From Anolis sagrei (taxonomy: Eukaryota > Chordata > Lepidosauria > Squamata > Anolidae): a DNA stretch of 64,000 nucleotides. Positions 11,001 to 22,070 of the stretch are shown in pieces. Location of the stretch: NCBI RefSeq assembly GCF_037176765.1, contig NC_090027.1, positions 34,947,046 to 35,011,045 of the forward strand, written 5' to 3'. The notes under the pieces were generated by a model. That model was given only the letters and a program-made list of their open reading frames with translations. It had not been told where the DNA came from and ran no database searches. The translations under genes were made by a program, and so were the position numbers. Positions within the stretch are counted from its first letter, which is position 1, and every line of letters begins with the position of its first letter.

Positions 11001-11510
11001 GCCGTTTTGTGAGTGTGTTGTTGTGTTGTTTTTCATTTTGAGTAGATACGTTTGTACCTTGTGGATTGTGTTATGGGCATGGGAATTTTGGTTAAGTTTC
11101 GTTGGGGTTTTTTTGAGTTTTGTTTTTTTGCCGTTTTGAGTGTGTTGTTGTGTTGTTTTTCATTTTGAGTAATATGTTTGTACCTTGTGGGTTGTGTTAT
11201 GAGCATGGGAATTTTGGTTAAGTTTCGTTGGTTTTTTTAGAGTTTTATCCTTTTGCCGTTTTGTGAGTGTGTTGTTGTGTTGTTTTTCATTTTGAGTAGA
11301 TATGTTTGTACCTTGTGGGTTGTGTTATGAGCATGGGAATTTTGGTTAAGTTTCGTTGGGGTTTTTTTGAGTTTTGTTGTTTTGCCGTTTTGTGAGTGTG
11401 TTGTTGTGTTGTTTTTCATTTTGAGTAGATATGTTTGTACCTTGTGGGTTGTGTTATGGGCATGGGAATTTTGGTTAAGTTTCGTTGGGGGGTTTTTGAG
11501 TTTTGTTTCC
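11001..11510. repeat. Tandem array, period about 127 bp, four copies
   Basis: The word GCCGTTTTG recurs at 11001, 11130, 11255 and 11384, each followed by 'gtgttgttgtgttgttttt' and 'tttgtaccttgtgg'. Copies are close to identical. It lies inside the Helitron, near its 5' end. Confidence 0.9.
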
Positions 11511-11544
11511 TCGTTGGATGCCCCTAACAAATTTATATATATAG

Positions 11545-11807
11545 ATGCTGAGCAGGCATGTAGCCGGGGGGGGGGGGGCTATGGGGGCTTCAGCCTTACT
11601 GGTACATTATTTAAACTGTTATGTTTATTCATATCATGATCTGATCACCATGCTCAATATATCTCATATGCATGGGGGTATTGGGGTAACAATACAAAAG
11701 GTTTGCTAGGGTAGACCCTCTTTCATTCAGACTCAGCCCCCCCCCCCCGAATCAAACTCAGCCCCCCTCCCCCGAATCAAAATCCTGGCTACAGGCCTGA
11801 TGCTGAG
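11545..11807 (+). mobile_element. Short hAT-type element
   Basis: Element 11553-11799 (247 bp) has inverted ends CAGGCATGTAGCCGGG and CCTGGCTACAGGCCTG. It is flanked by a perfect 8-bp duplication atgctgag (11545-11552, 11800-11807). The interior has long G and C runs. The left target copy overlaps the last base of the Helitron. Confidence 0.85.
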
Positions 11808-11977
11808 TCTCCATAGCTCTTGAGGACCGTGTAGCGTTTTATACGTTAAAACCAGCATTTGAATTGTGCTCGGAAACTAATCAGCAGCAAGTGGAGCTGA
11901 TGTAACAAGGGAGTTGTGCGCTCCTTGTACAACTGAGTAGATTCTCAATGTTTGTATTCACTTGAGGCTATCCTAAT

Positions 11978-13560
11978 GTACTTACTTACTTACTTACTTA
12001 CTTACTTAGGTGATCCCTCGTAGTCTGAGGATGATGATCCTCCAAGGTCGGTGTCCTGGCGGTGGGTCTGTAGGTGACTGTGGAGCCCTATTCTTGATCT
12101 ACATCTTCTCCCACAGTGAGGGCATTGGTTTCCAGGTGGAAGGTGGTCCTGGTTGGGGTTGGCTTGACACACCTTCCTCTTGGCACATTGCTCTCTTTCA
12201 CCCTCCATTCATGCCTCTTCAAATTCTACAGCACTGCTGGTCACAGCTGACCTCCAACTGGAGTGCTCAAGGGCCAGATCTTCCCAGTTCTCAGTGTCTA
12301 TGCCAGAGTTTTTAAGGTTGGCTTTGAGCCCATCTTTAAATCTCTTTTCCTGCCCGCCAACATTCCATTTTCCATTCTTGAGTTTGGAATAGAGCAACTG
12401 CTTTGGGAGACAGTGGTCGGACATCCAGACAATGTGGCTGGTCCAGCGAACTTGATGGTAGAGGACCATCGCTTCAATGCTGGTTGTTCTGGTACGGCTG
12501 TACCAGGAGCTCCAACTTTATTTGCTTTGTATTAAATGTTTGCTTGCAGTCCTCGGTTTCAGGGACTCTGCAGATAGGTGGCTTCCTTTGGTTGCAGTCA
12601 TAGGGCAAGTCACCTGTCCATCATCGTTAAATTTGGTTCCGCCCTTTGCTCAGGGCAATTGGGAAGGGAAGGGAGCCATTTTTAGTTAGTCTCAGCAAGG
12701 AAAGCTAATGTACAGGATGTGTGTAAGCTTCCCCTGTACAAAAGCTTCAACCCTTAAGACTTTCCGGGGGGAAACAGTCTTAAGAGCAAACCAGAGAACT
12801 CTGGAGAACCCTCCCCAAAGCTTTGAGGACTTTCTGGGGGAGAACAGTCTTGAGAGTCTCCATAGATTTCTGGGGAAACAGGCCTAAAGATCAAAGAACT
12901 CCAGCTAGAGAACATCTAAGTCTTTACTGGTAGGTCCACTCGGTGTTAAAGAAGCAGTTCAACCCGGTAGCGGAGCCCACATCAGTAAGGGTTAGATTAC
13001 AGTCAACCTGGGAGAAGTTAAAAAGGGGACTTTCCTTTAAAGTAAAAAAGAAGTTATTGAAGACAGTTGCCTGTCCTTCATGGGCAAGTTTAGGAAGCCA
13101 CCAGTTGCATAAAATCATTTGTTTATCTTTCCTGAAGACAAGAGAAGTTTCTGTTTGATTGTTTATTAATAAAAAACTTTGTTATACTTCACAATCCATC
13201 TAAAGATTATTTGTGGTGGAATACCTCTGAGAACTTCTCTTTGGGCCCCCTGGCTTCCCACTGGGCAAAGGTTGCACATCCTGTTCTAAAGAAAAAAAAT
13301 TACAGGCCCAGCGCGCAACAGAACACTGGTGGTCTTTGCTTCTTCCAGCACGCTGACATTTGTTCGCTTGTCTTCCCAAGAGATTTGCAGGATTTTCCAG
13401 AGGCAGCACTGATGGAATCATTCCAGGAGTTGCATGTGACTTCTAAGACTGTCCACGTCTTGCAAGCGTATAGCAGGGTTGGGAGGACAATAGCTTTATA
13501 AACAAGCACCTTGGTATGTCCTAATGTATCATATGGGAAACGATTAAGCATCAGAATTCA
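11978..13560 (-). mobile_element. LINE 3' portion with C2H2-like tail and (TAAG)n end
   Basis: The minus strand encodes a LINE protein end: RWTSHIVWMSD then LPKQLLYSKLKNGK and [14 protein letters not shown], finishing in [21 protein letters not shown], a CxxC...HxxxH finger. The 3' tail is (TAAG)n (11978-12007 on plus). It belongs to the CR1/L2-like group but the exact clade is unsure. A solo LTR splits it at 12485-13325. Relatives lie at 33362-33685, 35937-36290 and 36465-37000. Confidence 0.75.
12480..13330 (+). mobile_element. Solo LTR (fossil retrovirus-like element) inside the LINE
   Basis: Element 12485-13325, 841 bp. It begins TGTTCTG and ends CAGAACA, a perfect 7-bp terminal inverted repeat, flanked by the 5-bp duplication ctggt (12480-12484, 13326-13330). 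An AATAAA-type signal lies near the 3' part. No internal coding region is present, so it is a recombined single LTR. It is younger than the LINE, whose match resumes exactly across it. The family (ERV or Gypsy-like) is not assigned. Confidence 0.85.
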
Positions 13561-15120
13561 GTAAAGTGGCTGATTTGACATTGCCTTTCTCTGATCCTGA
13601 GAGCCTGAGACATGGAAACCCACAGGTTGTTTCCATGGCTAATGCTGATATCCTGCAGTCCAGCACTCAACTCAGTATACCACATTGACTCCCAATGCTA
13701 GAAGCCAGCAAATAAAATGAATGCAAGCCATATTAAGCATGTCATTTTTGCACAGAACCTTGGAAAAGACAATTATGGTCAACATGGGTACATGTTAGTG
13801 CTTACCTCTGATGGAGTGGTACATTAATATTTCCATGAGTCAATGAGATGAAATGATGGTAATGCTTTCCAATAACCTGTTTGACTTCTAGTATTGTAAA
13901 CATTGGTTACATAGGGTATGTCACATGACAAAAAATGAATCTTTGCCTCCTTCTATCAGTGCTTACAGGACTGTAAATTTTATTTTTGGAGGTTAAAGCA
14001 AGCCTTTGATTTTAGAACAACAATAGTGACCGGAATCCGCTTAGGCAGTTATGAATGACTAAATGTTTGGAAGGAAATCACATTGAAGATAGAGCAAGCT
14101 GGTTTCTGCTGCTCCAGAGATTAGGACACGAAGCAATGGAGCCAAAGCATCATAAGTCGACAACCAACTTGAAGGTGCATGCATAAAATGCCGTCATAGG
14201 CAATGCTTATGGATAGAAATTATTATTTCGTATCAAAAGCATTGCATAAATTAGAATATAAAAGATAAAAATAGAAGGAGCACAAGTGGAGAGAAAAAGA
14301 GAATTTCAGTGGGCTATATTATCCCTCTTCTTATGCGAATGCTTAAAAATAAGCATGTGAGACAGCACATAATTCCTGTTAAGTAATTTGAACTTTCGGG
14401 AGCAGGAGGAAAATCCAGGGCAAATGCCATAGGGATACGAGAGACGGAGGAAAGGAAGTTTTGCTGCCACTGGCATAGTGGCTGAGTCAGCAGGATTAAT
14501 GTGATCACTCGTCTTGTCTTCTGTCTGCTCTGTGATGAATGCCCAGAGAGCAAGGTCTGCACTTTGCTGACCCAAATACCCTGTCAGAGCCAGAGCTTTG
14601 CATTTTGTGATGTGCACCTGGCTTGCCATGATCATACATCATTTCTATTGTGCTCCTGTGAGCATGTGGTTGCCAGACGAGACGGTTCTTAACAGATCCT
14701 GAAAATCTATAAAAAGCACCAGGGAGAAATACCCTCCCACTAGACACGGCATAGATTATATCATCCGCAAATAACTCTTAGGGGAAACATCCCAACAGAT
14801 CTACCTACGGTTTTACTTAGCTTTGGCCAGAACTCCAAGGGAATCATACAGCCATAGAATTGAAAAAGATCCACTAGGGCCATTTATTCCATCCTCTGTT
14901 TAAAGATCTGCACAATCCCTTCCATTGCCGAAAAGCTCTTAAAATCAAGAAGTTTTTGCTAATGTTATAATGGAAGCTCCTTTTTATAGTATGAATTAGG
15001 CTTGTGCAAGGTAAACCTTGACCCATTTCAGTGTCCCAGCTTTTGATGGGGGCTGCAATCCATTTTTTGAGAGCCTCCTAAAATCAGAGGGCAGTTATCG
15101 GCTTTTGCTCCGGGGTGGCA
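13561..15120. other. Intergenic, no gene recognised
   Basis: Unique-looking sequence. A 109-codon minus-strand frame at 14306-14635 matches no family I recognise and overlaps frames on the other strand. Confidence 0.5.
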
Positions 15121-15134
15121 AAATATATGTTTTC

Positions 15135-15195
<61 letters not shown>
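15135..15195. repeat. (TTG)n(TTA)n microsatellite
   Basis: TTG run passing into an ATT run, at the 3' side of R4 copy 3. Confidence 0.9.
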
Positions 15196-15503
15196 TCAAA
15201 CACAACAAGATGAGTCCACAGCAGACACTCTGCTGGCTGTTGCATTGAATCACACATCAGACACTTCCCAAGTGTCTAGGGCTGTGTGATGTATTGGTGA
15301 ATAATGCGTGCAGATCCCAGTAAGGTGGCCTTCTGCAACTGGCAGATGGTAATTTTGTCAGCTCCAATTGTGTTTAAGTGCTGGCCAAGGTCTTTAGGCA
15401 CTGCACCCAATGTGCCGATCACCACTGGGACCACCTTGACTGGTTGGTGCCAGAGTCTTTGCAGTTTGATCTTTAAATCCTCATATCGTGTCAGCTTTTC
15501 CAG

Positions 15504-15504
<1 letters not shown>
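15195..15504 (-). mobile_element. R4/Dong-like LINE fragment, copy 3
   Basis: Shares 'cagatcccagtaaggtggcc' and the [17 protein letters not shown] frame (minus strand) with the other copies. It lies exactly between two (TAA)n-type runs (15135-15195 and 15505-15546). Confidence 0.78.
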
Positions 15505-15553
<49 letters not shown>

Positions 15554-16012
15554 CAACACTTTATTTATATTCCGCCCTTCTCACCCTGAAGGGGACTCAG
15601 GGCAGATCACAGTACATATACATGGCAAACATTCAATGCCACTTTGTATAGACAATACACAGGCAGACAGAACAGGAGGTGGTTTGTTTAGATGTTTTTG
15701 GTGCCATGGAAGGTTGGGCTCAAGACCAGGGGTGCTGTTTCTCTATCCTCTATGACAAAGAGCCGTCAGGACTTCCTCCTTTCTTCTGGTTGCCCAGCAT
15801 TTTCTGATCTTGGTGTCATAAAACACTTCCACCGCTTTTTAGTGGTACCTAATTTCTCTAATTACAGCTAAAGCTGTTTTCGAATTGCTTAGGTAAACAA
15901 TGAGCTAGGGTGACAGTTGGCAGCTCACACCAACCGGGGTTTCGAACTTGCAACCTTTTGGTTGATAGATCTTATAATTACTGATGATTTACCATCTGTG
16001 CTAAACCTCCAG
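15505..16012 (-). mobile_element. (ATT)n plus tRNA-headed SINE with L2-type tail
   Basis: After an ATT run (15505-15546), the plus strand shows the reverse of an L2-like end ('tttatattccgcccttctca', 'aggggactcagggc'). Then come 'gtggtacctaatttctct' and a tRNA-like head with box B GGTTGCAAGTTCGAA (minus). Relatives: 29638-30121, 50970-51447, 57950-58180. Confidence 0.7.
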
Positions 16013-16087
16013 CCCATTATTAGCCCATTATTGGGGGGGGGGGGGCTTCCCATGCTCCCCTTCCCATCATTTTCAGCATTTAAGCTG

Positions 16088-16460
16088 TTTCTACTCTAGA
16101 GGAGAGGTGTTCAGCTGCAGGCAGGCATATGCTTTAAGGAGGCTTCTTAACTGTTCTACTCTAGAGGAGAGACACTCAGCTGTAGGCAAGCGTGCACATG
16201 CTTTATCTCCCCGGCCTGCATGTCATACACACACTTTCCAAGGCATTTAAAGGAGGCAAGTTCTTAAAGCTGTTTCTTACTCTAGAGGAGAGGCCCTCAG
16301 TTGCAGGCAGGCAGGCATACTTTAAGGAGGGTACTTGTTCTTAAAGCTGACTACTCTAGAGGAGAGGTGCTGCAGGAAGGTACGCACACACTTTCTCTCC
16401 TGGGCCTGCACTATGCCCGCAGCCACACACTCTTTCCAAGGCATTTTAAGATTTCCCATT
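16088..16460. repeat. Irregular tandem repeat on 'ctactctagaggagag'
   Basis: The word ACTCTAGAGGAGAG recurs at about 16091, 16158, 16282 and 16353, each followed by 'ctcagctgcaggcaggca' variants and sometimes 'ctttccaaggcattt'. Four uneven units. Confidence 0.75.
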
Positions 16461-16509
16461 TCCAGGTAAGGAAGAGCGGTGACCTCCTGGAAGAGTAGAA
16501 GGAACTGGT

Positions 16510-17266
16510 TGTTGGGGTTCAGCCTGATCTGTGTGAACCTGATCTGTGTGAACCTGATTCTCTGATAGTATTTCCAACTGAGCAAGCCACTGAACATGTA
16601 GTTTTCCCTGACAATGTGGAAACTGGTGTTGATGCTGAGTTCAGCGGCGGGGAAAACGAAACTGAACAGCCGGATGAAAATGTTTTGGAATCCAGCCGTG
16701 ATAGCACTCCACCTGGGATTTTTAATGAGGATCGAAGGGAACAGATAACGAGAGACAGGAGTGATTCAAAGGTCAAATAGATTACAGGAGAGACAGGCTC
16801 AGGCTTCAAAGTCAAGGGGCATTTCAAGGAATAGTTTCTTTGGTATAAGGGGCCGCCTGCCGGGTGCCTCCTTAGATCAAGCAACGTTTGGGACTGTGGC
16901 TGTGCCTTGGCAGAATTCCTGTGTTCCATGGCCGGCAATCCCAGAGGCTTCTAGTTTTTCAAGTACATGGTTAGCGAGAGGCTAACCAGTACCTGGTTCT
17001 TGTCTTGTGCTTTTTTGGACTTTTGCTCAAGTTCAGAGATTTTCCTGACTGCTGTGTGTCTATGGTGGCTTTTTGACTTTGCATTTAACTTTCTTTTGTA
17101 ACCAATTTTTCATCAATAAAAAAGGATTGTTTTTCCTACAGTCCAGTGTGGTGGATTTAATCTTATGGTCTCATTTCTTGGTCTGGGATGCAGCACTGAT
17201 ATTAGTTTTCAGGTATCAGGTATCATGTTCTGCAGTTGATGGTGGTTGGTGGTGGTAGGCCGAGCA
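16510..17266 (+). mobile_element. Probable solo LTR (fossil)
   Basis: The 5' edge TGTTGGGGTTCAGCC follows ctggt. A similar (g)ctggt occurs at 17267-17272, suggesting the right edge near 17266. It contains an AATAAA signal (about 17116) in the expected 3' part and no internal genes. The right boundary is uncertain. Family not assigned. Confidence 0.5.
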
Positions 17267-17272
17267 GCTGGT

Positions 17273-17545
17273 GATGGAAGGGTTAATGTAAGTCTTAGTT
17301 CTAAAGGGCTGAGTAATCTGTAAGTAAGAGTTAATGGGTGAAAGCAATTAAGGGTGGAGGTATGCAAGAGAAGGGTTGCAGCTGGGTGTTTCTGGATATA
17401 AGGAGAAAGGTATTTGTCTTATTTTGGTGGTAGATGCTGCTGGTTTTCCCCCAGATTTGTGGATTTTCAGTGTTCTGACCTGTCTCCTGAACCTTTGGAA
17501 TCCTGGAACCTTGAACCTTCGGACTGGCTTTTGACTACGGTAAGC
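17273..17545 (+). mobile_element. Possible LTR fragment
   Basis: An LTR-like layout: 'gggttaatg' start region, a TATA-like 'ggatataagg' near 17393, then a 3' region ending at 'ttttgactacgg'. It is cut off by a CR1 fragment. Low certainty; it could also be ordinary sequence. Confidence 0.3.
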
Positions 17546-17640
17546 ATGCCTAGCTCTTTAAGCTGCTCCTCATAGGGCTTATTCTCCAGACCCTTGATCA
17601 TTTTAGTCGCCCTCCTCTGGACACATTCCAGCTTGGATAA
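17546..17640 (-). mobile_element. CR1 LINE fragment
   Basis: The minus strand reads the CR1 words for [24 protein letters not shown], as in the longer copy at 45622-46605. Confidence 0.8.
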
Positions 17641-18460
17641 AGACTTTCTGAGAATTGCCTTTCAAAAGAGCATTTTATATGTGTGAGATGGATCAAAGAA
17701 TTCAGAAACAAGTGCATATACTTAGGGTTCAGAGGACCTCTTGGCTGGCTCCATTGAAAGTAATGGATCCTCCTGAATTGAACTGTTGCTCACAAGCAGT
17801 GACCATCTCTGCTGTCTACAAAAAAGGCACATCAGAGTCTGTCCAGTTTGACAGAGTTGGAGCTGCATGCAAACAGACTGAGCATCTTTTTCCCAAGCAA
17901 GGACTCCCCACCCTGATCCTGCCACTAAACCTCTCAGCACCTGCAGGAACACAGAGGATTTCTCGGCAGCTCCAGCTGCAAGGATGACCTTTGGAGCTTT
18001 CCGAATGTCAGCATTACAGGCTCATGACAATGCCATTCGTTCTGACAGGAGTACCCAACCATCGCTCTCACCCAGGCTCACCCGCTCCCCCCAGTTCTTA
18101 TGAAACTGCCTGGCCAGACTGCAACCTCATGTGGACACAGTCTCCCGGCAGAGGCCACCCAAAGCACATGGCAGGATGTACGGGCAGCGTGCCCATTGCT
18201 TTCTGTGTGGCTCAGTGCCAAAGTGGGCTGGGCACACCAAACTTGAGCCAGAGCACTTCTCTTTGGGGGAAGAAAATGGCCTGCCAACACCTCGTTGATG
18301 TGAAGAGATTTTAAAGGAAGAGACAGGTTTCCTAAAAAGCTTTGCTGGCAAAAAGCCAGGCATATTGTTTTCTTTATGTTAGGGAGTGGGGCATGAACGA
18401 TAGTGGGCATTAGTATGGGAAACTTCTGTAAAGCTACTCAGGTGTCATCTTTTTCTTTCT
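17641..18460. other. Upstream of SCN3B, no gene recognised
   Basis: Unique-looking, moderately GC-rich sequence with short overlapping frames on both strands. It is a reasonable place for SCN3B distal regulation, but nothing specific is seen. Confidence 0.45.
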
Positions 18461-18654
18461 TTACTCATTTCTTCTTCTCTTTCTTTTCTTTTTTCAATAT
18501 CTCTTTCAGTGTTCCAGCTTTGCACAGAGAAATAGATGGAGAGAAAAGGAAAGAGAGAAAGGGAAGGAGGAAGACAGAAGGAGTTGTATGTGCACATTTG
18601 TATGTGCAAAGGGAAGGAGAGGAGAAATGGCTCTTTTCATTCTCTCCCTGTCCA

Positions 18655-20125
18655 GTTCTAAGGAAGGAAGGAAGGAAGGAAGGAAGGAAGGAAATAGATG
18701 GATGAGGGGGAAGGGAGGAAATGGGGGGAAGGGAAAGAAAAAGAGAGAGGAAGGAAGAAAGGAAATGGGAAGATAAATGGAAGGAAGGAAATGGGAAAAG
18801 AAATGGAAGGAAGGAAATAAATAGAGGAAGGGAGGAAATGGGGGAAAGGGAAAGAAGCGAAGGAAGGAAAGGGGAAAGATATGGAAGGAAGGAAATAGAT
18901 GGAGAGAGAGGGGAGGAAATGGGGAAAGGGAAAGAAAGAGAGGAAGGAAGGGGGGAAGAAATGGAAGGAAAGAAGTAGATGGAGGGAGGAAGGGAGAAAA
19001 TGGGGAAAGGGAAAGAACGAAAGGAAGGAAGGGGGAAAGTTATGGGAAGAAAGAAGGAAGGAAATAGATGGAGGGAGGGGGAGGGTAGGATATTAGGAAA
19101 GGGAAAGAATGAGAGGAAGGAAAGGGGGAAAGAAATGTAATGAAGGAAGAAAATGGAGGGAGAGAGGGGAGGAGGGAGGAAATGGGGAAAGAACGGAAGG
19201 AAGGAAGGAAGGAAGGAAGGAAGGGGGAAAGTTATGGAAAGAAAGAAGGAAGGAAATAGATGGAGAGAGGAAGAGGGGAGGAAATGTGGAAAGGGAAAGA
19301 AAGAGAGGACAGAAGAAAAGCGGAGAGAAATGTAGGTATGGAGGGAGAAAAGGAGGGAGAGAGGAAGAAAGGAAAGAAAGAAAGGGAAAAGAAATAGAGG
19401 GATAGAGGGAGGAAAGGGAAAGATATAGAAGGAAGGAAATAGATGGAGGGGGAGAGAGGGGAGGAAATTGGGAAAGAGAAAGAGAGATGAAAAGGGGAAA
19501 GAAATAGAGGCATGAGGGGAAGAAAGAGGAAGAAAGAGAAAGATGAAGGAAGGAAGGAAGGAAGGAAGGAAGGAAGGAAGGAAGGGGGAAGAAACAGAGG
19601 GATGGAGGGAGGAAAGGGAAAGATATGGAAGGAAGGAAATAGATGGAAGGAGAGAGAGGAGAGGAAATGGGGAAAGGGAAAGAGAGAGGAAAGGGGGAAA
19701 GAAATAGAGGGATGGAGGGAAGAAAGAGGGAGAAAGAGAAAGATAAAGGAAAGAAAGGGGGATGAAATAGAGGGACGGAGGGAGGAAACGGAAAGATATG
19801 GAAGGAAGGAAATAGATGGAGGGAGGGAGAGGGGAGGAAATGGGGAAAGGGAAAGAAAGAGGAAAGGGGGAAAGAAATAGAGGTATGGAGGGAAGAAAGA
19901 GGGGGAAAGAGAAAGATAAAGGAAGGAAAGAAAGGGGGAAGAAATAGAGGGAAAGGGAAAGATATGAATGGAAATAGAGGGAGGGAGAAAGAGAGGAAGG
20001 AAATGGGGGAAAGGGAAAGAAAGAGGAAAGAGGGAAAGAATGAGAGGGATGGAGGGAGGAAAGAGTGGGAGAGGGAGGGAGGAGAAAGGGAAAGGCAGAG
20101 AGGAAGGCAGGCAGGAAGGCAGGCA
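18655..20125. repeat. 1.5-kb polypurine minisatellite (GGAA/GGGAAA)
   Basis: Almost pure purine on the plus strand, made of degenerate 90-130 bp units that repeat 'gaaatagatggagggagg', 'ggaaatggggaaagggaaag' and (GGAA)n blocks. It ends about 30 bp before the GC-richer SCN3B upstream/5' UTR sequence. Frames of up to 605 codons on the pyrimidine strand come from lack of stops in the repeat, not from a gene. Confidence 0.9.
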
Positions 20126-20649
20126 ATCTCCCCCCTCCTTCGACATGGGAGGGGTCGCCTGCTTTGACCAGGCGAGCTCTGCGCATGCTTGGCTTGGAAG
20201 AACTGTTCCCAGCCCAACCCAGCCTTCCTCCTCCTGTTGCTCCTCCTCCTCCTTCTCCTCGTTCAGGTCCCCCAAGGCTCACCGATCTTCCTCGCCTTCC
20301 TCAGGTCTTCGGGATGCCTCTTTCCCACGGAAAGGCTGGGGAGAGTGGGAGACAGTGGGGACCCCTCCCAGGGCAGGAAGGACTAGAGAAGAGCGGCTCC
20401 CAGAGCTGTCCATAGAGGGAGGCGCTCTCCGTGGTGCTGAACCTCGCTGTCTGTCCATTGCCAGCCTCGGCTTTGCAAGGAGGACCCTCCTCCTCCTCTT
20501 ACTTCTCCTCCTCTTCCAGCTTCCCCCCGACCCCATTCAACACAAGGCAAGCAGCTAGGCAGATAGCTTGGACATCTCCTCTTCCATCCACCAAGGCAAG
20601 CAGCTGGGAAGATAGCTTGGACATCTCCTCCTCCATCCACCAACCCACC
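20126..20649 (+). promoter_or_regulatory. SCN3B: SCN3B promoter-proximal region and 5' UTR
   Basis: GC-richer sequence with CTCC/TCCTCC pyrimidine blocks leads into the start codon at 20650. No TATA box is evident, and the transcription start cannot be placed by eye. An upstream non-coding exon is possible. A 49-bp direct duplication (20544-20592 and 20593-20641) sits immediately before the ATG. Confidence 0.5.
20544..20641 (+). repeat. 49-bp tandem duplication in the SCN3B 5' UTR
   Basis: Two units begin 'aaggcaagcagct' at 20544 and 20593 and run through 'gatagcttggacatctcct' to 'ccatccacca', differing at a few bases. The second ends about 9 bp before the ATG. Confidence 0.85.
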
Positions 20650-20704
20650 ATGGCTGCCCTGACCAAAGTAGCCTATGCTTCTTCCCTGCTGGCTGTGCTC
20701 TGGG
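20650..20704 (+). CDS. SCN3B: SCN3B coding exon 1
   Basis: Start codon in the context CCACCATGG, a strong Kozak match. It encodes 18 residues of signal peptide ([18 protein letters not shown]) and ends in phase 1 before GTAAGT. Human beta-3 differs in this stretch, as signal peptides usually do. Confidence 0.9.
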
Positions 20705-21684
20705 GTAAGTATGGTGTGTGTGTGTGTGTGTGTGTGGTGGGGGGGGGGGGGTTTCATTGTCTCAGCTTGGCATGAATCACTCTTGACATGGCTAGGAGGG
20801 CATCTTTTGGCACCAGAGTGCAAACAAAGAAGGGAAAATGAGTTGCTTTCAGCCTCACCAGAGCTTGCCAAGGCTAGGGTTCGCACACCACCAGAGTTGG
20901 GAATAATAGCATATAATTGTAATAATAGTGAATAATAGTAGTAGCCCGAGGCAGATCTTTTCCAATATTGCCTTGAGACTCCGTAATGAATCTTTGAGTA
21001 GAAGGACGTGGAGAAGCCACACGCTCATCCTACTTGGATACAAATTCTGACCTGGGTCTTAGAAATAAACACCTTGCGTGGAGGATAAAAAAAAAACCCT
21101 ATGAGGAACGGATTAAAGAGCTGGGCATATTTATCCTGAAGAAGAGAAGGCTAAGAAGAGACATGATAACCATGTATAAATACATGAGGGGAAGTCATAG
21201 GGAGGAGGGAGCAAGCTTGTTTTCTGCTTCCTTGGAGACTAGGACGCAGAACAATGGCTTCAAACTACAAGAGAGGAGATTCCATCTGAACATAAGGAAG
21301 AACTTCCTGACTGTGAGAGCCATTCAACAGTGGAACTCTCTGCCCCGGAGTGTAGTGGAGGCTCCTTCTTCGGGAGCTTTGAAACGGAGGCTGGATGGCA
21401 ATCTGTCGGGGGTGCTTTGAATGCAGTTTTCCTGCTTCTTGGCAGAATGAGGTTGGACTGGATGGCTCAGGAGGTCTCTTCCAACTCTATGATTCAGTGA
21501 TTCTATCTACTCAGATTTGGATGTTTTTGAACTGCTAGGTTGGCAGAAGCCGGAGCTGACAGATGGGAGCTCACTCCATCTTGTGGATTCAAACTGCCTA
21601 CCTTTAGGTCAGCAGTTCAGTCAACCTTCAGATCAGCAGTTCAGCAGCATAAGGTTTTCACCCATTGTGCCACCGTAGCCCCTA

Positions 21685-21717
<33 letters not shown>

Positions 21718-22026
21718 GTTTTTAAACAGAGGCTGGATGGCCATCTGTCGGGGGTGCTTTGAATGCAATTTTCCTGCTTCTTTGCAGAATGAGGTTGGAC
21801 TGGATGGCCCATAAGGTCTCTTCCAACTCGATGACTCTATTATTCTATCTACTCAGATTTGCATGTTTTTGAACTGTTAGGTTGGCGGAAGCTGGACCTG
21901 ACAGATGGGAGCTCACTCCATCTTGTGGATTCAAACTGCCTACCTTTAGGTCAGCAGTTCAGTCAACCTTAAGATCAGCAGTTCAGCAGCACAAGGTTTT
22001 CACCCATTGTGCCACCGCAGTCCCTA

Positions 22027-22070
<44 letters not shown>

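Larger units (their letters stand above)
9711..11545 (-). mobile_element. Helitron, about 1.8 kb, loaded with tandem repeats
   Basis: On the plus strand it begins CTAGCTGTGCCCTGCCACGC after an A and ends ATATATAGA before a T. That is a minus-strand Helitron with TC start, CTAG end, terminal hairpin (GCCAC/GTGGC) and insertion between A and T. The interior has a CT-rich tract (9800-10420), a GTGTG/GCGGC minisatellite (10485-10880) and a 127-bp tandem array (11001-11510). A second hairpin-like end at about 10105-10130 suggests a nested or duplicated Helitron tail. No Rep/helicase coding remains. Confidence 0.75.

Noticed and set aside
10050-11036. 328-codon minus-strand frame rich in His, Thr and Pro, and companions in other frames
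   Set aside because: Frames come from the CA/GCC minisatellite and CT tract inside a Helitron; all three frames are open at once.
11001-11510. Evenly spaced repeats as a CRISPR array
   Set aside because: The whole 127-bp unit repeats without unique spacers, in a vertebrate genome, inside a Helitron.
18465-20282. 605-codon minus-strand open frame rich in Ser, Pro, Phe and Leu
   Set aside because: It is the pyrimidine strand of the purine minisatellite. Stops cannot easily form in such sequence, all three frames are long, and no domain is present.
20431-20775. Alternative long frame across the SCN3B start region
   Set aside because: It runs through the exon 1 donor into the TG/G run and is out of frame with the beta-3 protein, which has a strong start at 20650.
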